This document shows positions 32,056 to 33,641 of a DNA stretch of 33,641 bases, in pieces. Numbering within the stretch: position 1 is the first letter of the stretch; each line of letters begins with the position of its first letter. Source of the stretch: an uncultured Treponema sp. GTDB taxonomy: Bacteria > Spirochaetota > Spirochaetia > Treponematales > Treponemataceae. The stretch covers positions 1 through 33,641 of the forward strand of contig CAMNDY010000020.1 of assembly GCA_946535985.1 (NCBI GenBank), written 5' to 3'. Made by a program: the position numbers and the translations under genes. The notes beneath the pieces are model-generated. The model worked only from the letters and a program-made list of their open reading frames with translations, was not told the DNA's origin and ran no database searches.

Positions 32056-33555
32056 ATGTCACTTTTTACAATTCTTATTGTTGTTCTTGTTGTAATTCTT
32101 CTTCTTTTATTTTTCATTTCTTACAAGAAAGTTCCTAAAAACCGCATTGGTATTCGTGTTGGACCATTCGGGTCAAAAACAGTTACCGGTAAGGCAATTT
32201 TTGTAATTCCATTTTTGCAGCGCATAGATTACATGACGCTCGAAAACATTCAGGTTGATTTTGTTTCTAAAGATTCTATTCCTACACAGGATGCAATTAA
32301 TATTAAAGTTGATGCAGTAGCCAACATTGCAGTTTCGCAGGATCCGGAAACAATGAAAAAAGCTGCAGCCAAGTTCATCGGCTATTCTACTTCCGACATT
32401 GCAACAGTTGTTACTCCTGTTTTAGAAGGAAATATCCGCGAAATTATTTCTCAGATAAAATTAAAGGATTTGATTCAGGGCGATAAAAAAGTCCTTTCAG
32501 AAAAGGTTGTAGAAAATGTAAAGCCTAACCTTTTTGATCTTGGTCTTGAACTTACCACCTTTAATATTCAGAACTTTAAGGATGATAACGGGGTAATCAA
32601 CAATCTTGGTATTGAAAATACAGTTGCCATTTCTAAAGATGCTGCAAAAGCAAAGGCAGCCGCAGAAGCCGAAGTTAAGATTGCCCAGGCCCAGGCAGAT
32701 AAAGAAGCAAATGATGCCCGTGTTGCTGCAGAGCTCGAAATTGCACAGAAGCAGAATGACCTTGCCATTAAAAAGGCCTCCCTCCAGCTCCAGGCCGACA
32801 CCGAAGCCGCAAAAGCCGAAGCTGCAAAAGGAATCGAAACCGAAAATCAGCGCAAGGTTCTTGAAATTAAAGCAGCAGATGCAAATATTGCAAAGCAGGA
32901 AAAACAGATTGAAATTCAGGAAAAGGCAGTTTCCATTAAGGAAAAAGCCCTTGATGCAGAGGTAAAGAAAACTGCCGAAGCCGAAAAATTTGCCGCCCAG
33001 CAGCAGGCCGATGCAGACTTGTATACTCGCCAGAAAAATGCAGAAGCCGAAGCTTTTGAAATTCAGCGCCAGGCAGAAGCAGAAGCCTTTACCCGTCAGA
33101 AAAAAGCAGAAGCCGAAAAGCTTGCCATGGAAAACGAAGCTGCCGGTAAAAAGGCCCTTGCCGAAGCTATTCAGGCCCAGGGAGAAGCAGAAGCCGCTGC
33201 AATTAAAGCCAAGCTTGTTGCCGAAGCAGACGGTATGCGCGAAAAAGCCGAAGCCTTAAAGGAATATGGCGACGCTGCCAAGCAGCAGATGCAGCTCGAT
33301 GCCCTTAAGGTTTATTTTGAACAGCTTCCAAAAATTGCAGAAGCCAGCGGCAAGGCCTACCAGAATGTCGACAAGATTTACATGTACGGCGGAGAATCTT
33401 CCAAGCTTACAAAAGACCTCATGACAAACGTAACCCAGATTTCCGAAAGCCTTGGCGAAACCCTTGGTCTGGACCTTAAATCAATGCTGGGAAAATTCCT
33501 TGAAGGAAAGCTTGGCAAAGATAAGTCTGAAGACAGCGCCGGTAAAAAAGAGTAA
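32056..33555 (+). CDS. Flotillin-like SPFH/band-7 membrane scaffold protein
   Basis: 499 residues from ATG 32056, which has GGAGG 6 bases upstream; an ATG at 32044 overlaps this site and is rejected. The N-terminal membrane hairpin or helix (about 2-24) is followed by an SPFH/band-7 domain (about 27-185: VPKNRIGIRVGPFG, DAINIKVDAVANIAVSQDP, IREIISQIKLKDLI, LGLELTTFNIQNFKD). A very long Ala/Glu-rich coiled coil follows (about 190-400, with repeats of AEAEA and QAEAEAF), and a C-terminal tail with QLPKIAEASGKAYQNVDKI. Flotillins form oligomeric membrane microdomain scaffolds. No NfeD-type partner gene is seen before the window ends. Confidence 0.93.
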   Translation: MSLFTILIVVLVVILLLLFFISYKKVPKNRIGIRVGPFGSKTVTGKAIFVIPFLQRIDYMTLENIQVDFVSKDSIPTQDAINIKVDAVANIAVSQDPETMKKAAAKFIGYSTSDIATVVTPVLEGNIREIISQIKLKDLIQGDKKVLSEKVVENVKPNLFDLGLELTTFNIQNFKDDNGVINNLGIENTVAISKDAAKAKAAAEAEVKIAQAQADKEANDARVAAELEIAQKQNDLAIKKASLQLQADTEAAKAEAAKGIETENQRKVLEIKAADANIAKQEKQIEIQEKAVSIKEKALDAEVKKTAEAEKFAAQQQADADLYTRQKNAEAEAFEIQRQAEAEAFTRQKKAEAEKLAMENEAAGKKALAEAIQAQGEAEAAAIKAKLVAEADGMREKAEALKEYGDAAKQQMQLDALKVYFEQLPKIAEASGKAYQNVDKIYMYGGESSKLTKDLMTNVTQISESLGETLGLDLKSMLGKFLEGKLGKDKSEDSAGKKE

Positions 33556-33641
33556 AATTAAAATCCGCGCATATCGCAGATAAAAAACAGGGCTTCCGCA
33601 TTATAAATAAAATATCACTATTATAGTGGCTCCCAGTCACA

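Noticed and set aside
32568..33259. Additional reading frames inside the flotillin coiled coil
   Set aside because: They are low-complexity frames mirrored from the Ala/Glu-rich repeats, with no start signals.
33616..33628. Small hairpin CACTA-TTA-TAGTG after the flotillin gene
   Set aside because: Only five pairs and no proper T run on the plus strand; not convincing as a terminator.

Overview
The window looks like a chromosomal stretch of a host- or rumen-associated spirochete, most likely a Treponema. The reasons are the long-form serine hydroxymethyltransferase, the large Listeria-Bacteroides-repeat lipoproteins with a shared C-terminal module, the FHA/kinase/phosphoesterase cluster and the general protein style. 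This assignment rests on family recognition, not on a database search. I support 23 protein-coding genes. I see no rRNA, tRNA, CRISPR array, transposase or phage gene.

Layout. (1) 68-9279, minus strand: one likely operon for the cell surface, with a TraB/GumN-type lipoprotein and two giant lipoproteins built from InlB-type repeats, ending in an intrinsic terminator. (2) 9269-11576, minus: a membrane diguanylate cyclase and an M28-type aminopeptidase whose frame contains an inserted palindromic repeat. (3) 11577-12310: a 734-base non-coding region holding a phased array of six 40-base palindromes and a G-rich repeat element. (4) 12311-15398: glyA, converging on and overlapping a SpoIIE-type phosphatase. 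(5) 15399-17456: a PAP2 phosphatase, divergent from the SpoIIE gene across a 50-bp inverted repeat that carries both promoters, then a LacI-type regulator. (6) 17475-20747, minus: a YigZ-type protein, a ParC/GyrA-like topoisomerase subunit and a HAD phosphatase. (7) 20831-23935, minus: FHA protein, PPP-like phosphoesterase and membrane Ser/Thr kinase, which look like reader, eraser and writer of protein phosphorylation. (8) 24024-27857: a DUF2974-type hydrolase, a divergent HD-GYP protein with a cellulose-binding-like sensor region, and a uracil/xanthine permease. (9) 27861-31020: a G-rich repeat, an orphan PD-(D/E)XK-like protein, a second palindromic array (35-base units), and two exported proteins, one with an HEEGH motif and a barrel-like C-terminus. 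(10) 31168-33555: a membrane protein with a LuxR-like HTH, and a flotillin-like protein.

Cross-cutting themes. At least seven genes have a -10 box ending only 6-7 bases before the ATG and no ribosome binding site, which predicts leaderless mRNAs. The window carries several families of dispersed palindromic repeats, one of them inside a protein. Two unrelated palindrome arrays share the same start-to-start distances (73 and 94 bases), close to whole helical turns. Signalling is heavily represented: cyclic-di-GMP synthesis and breakdown, Ser/Thr phosphorylation, and a PP2C-type phosphatase.
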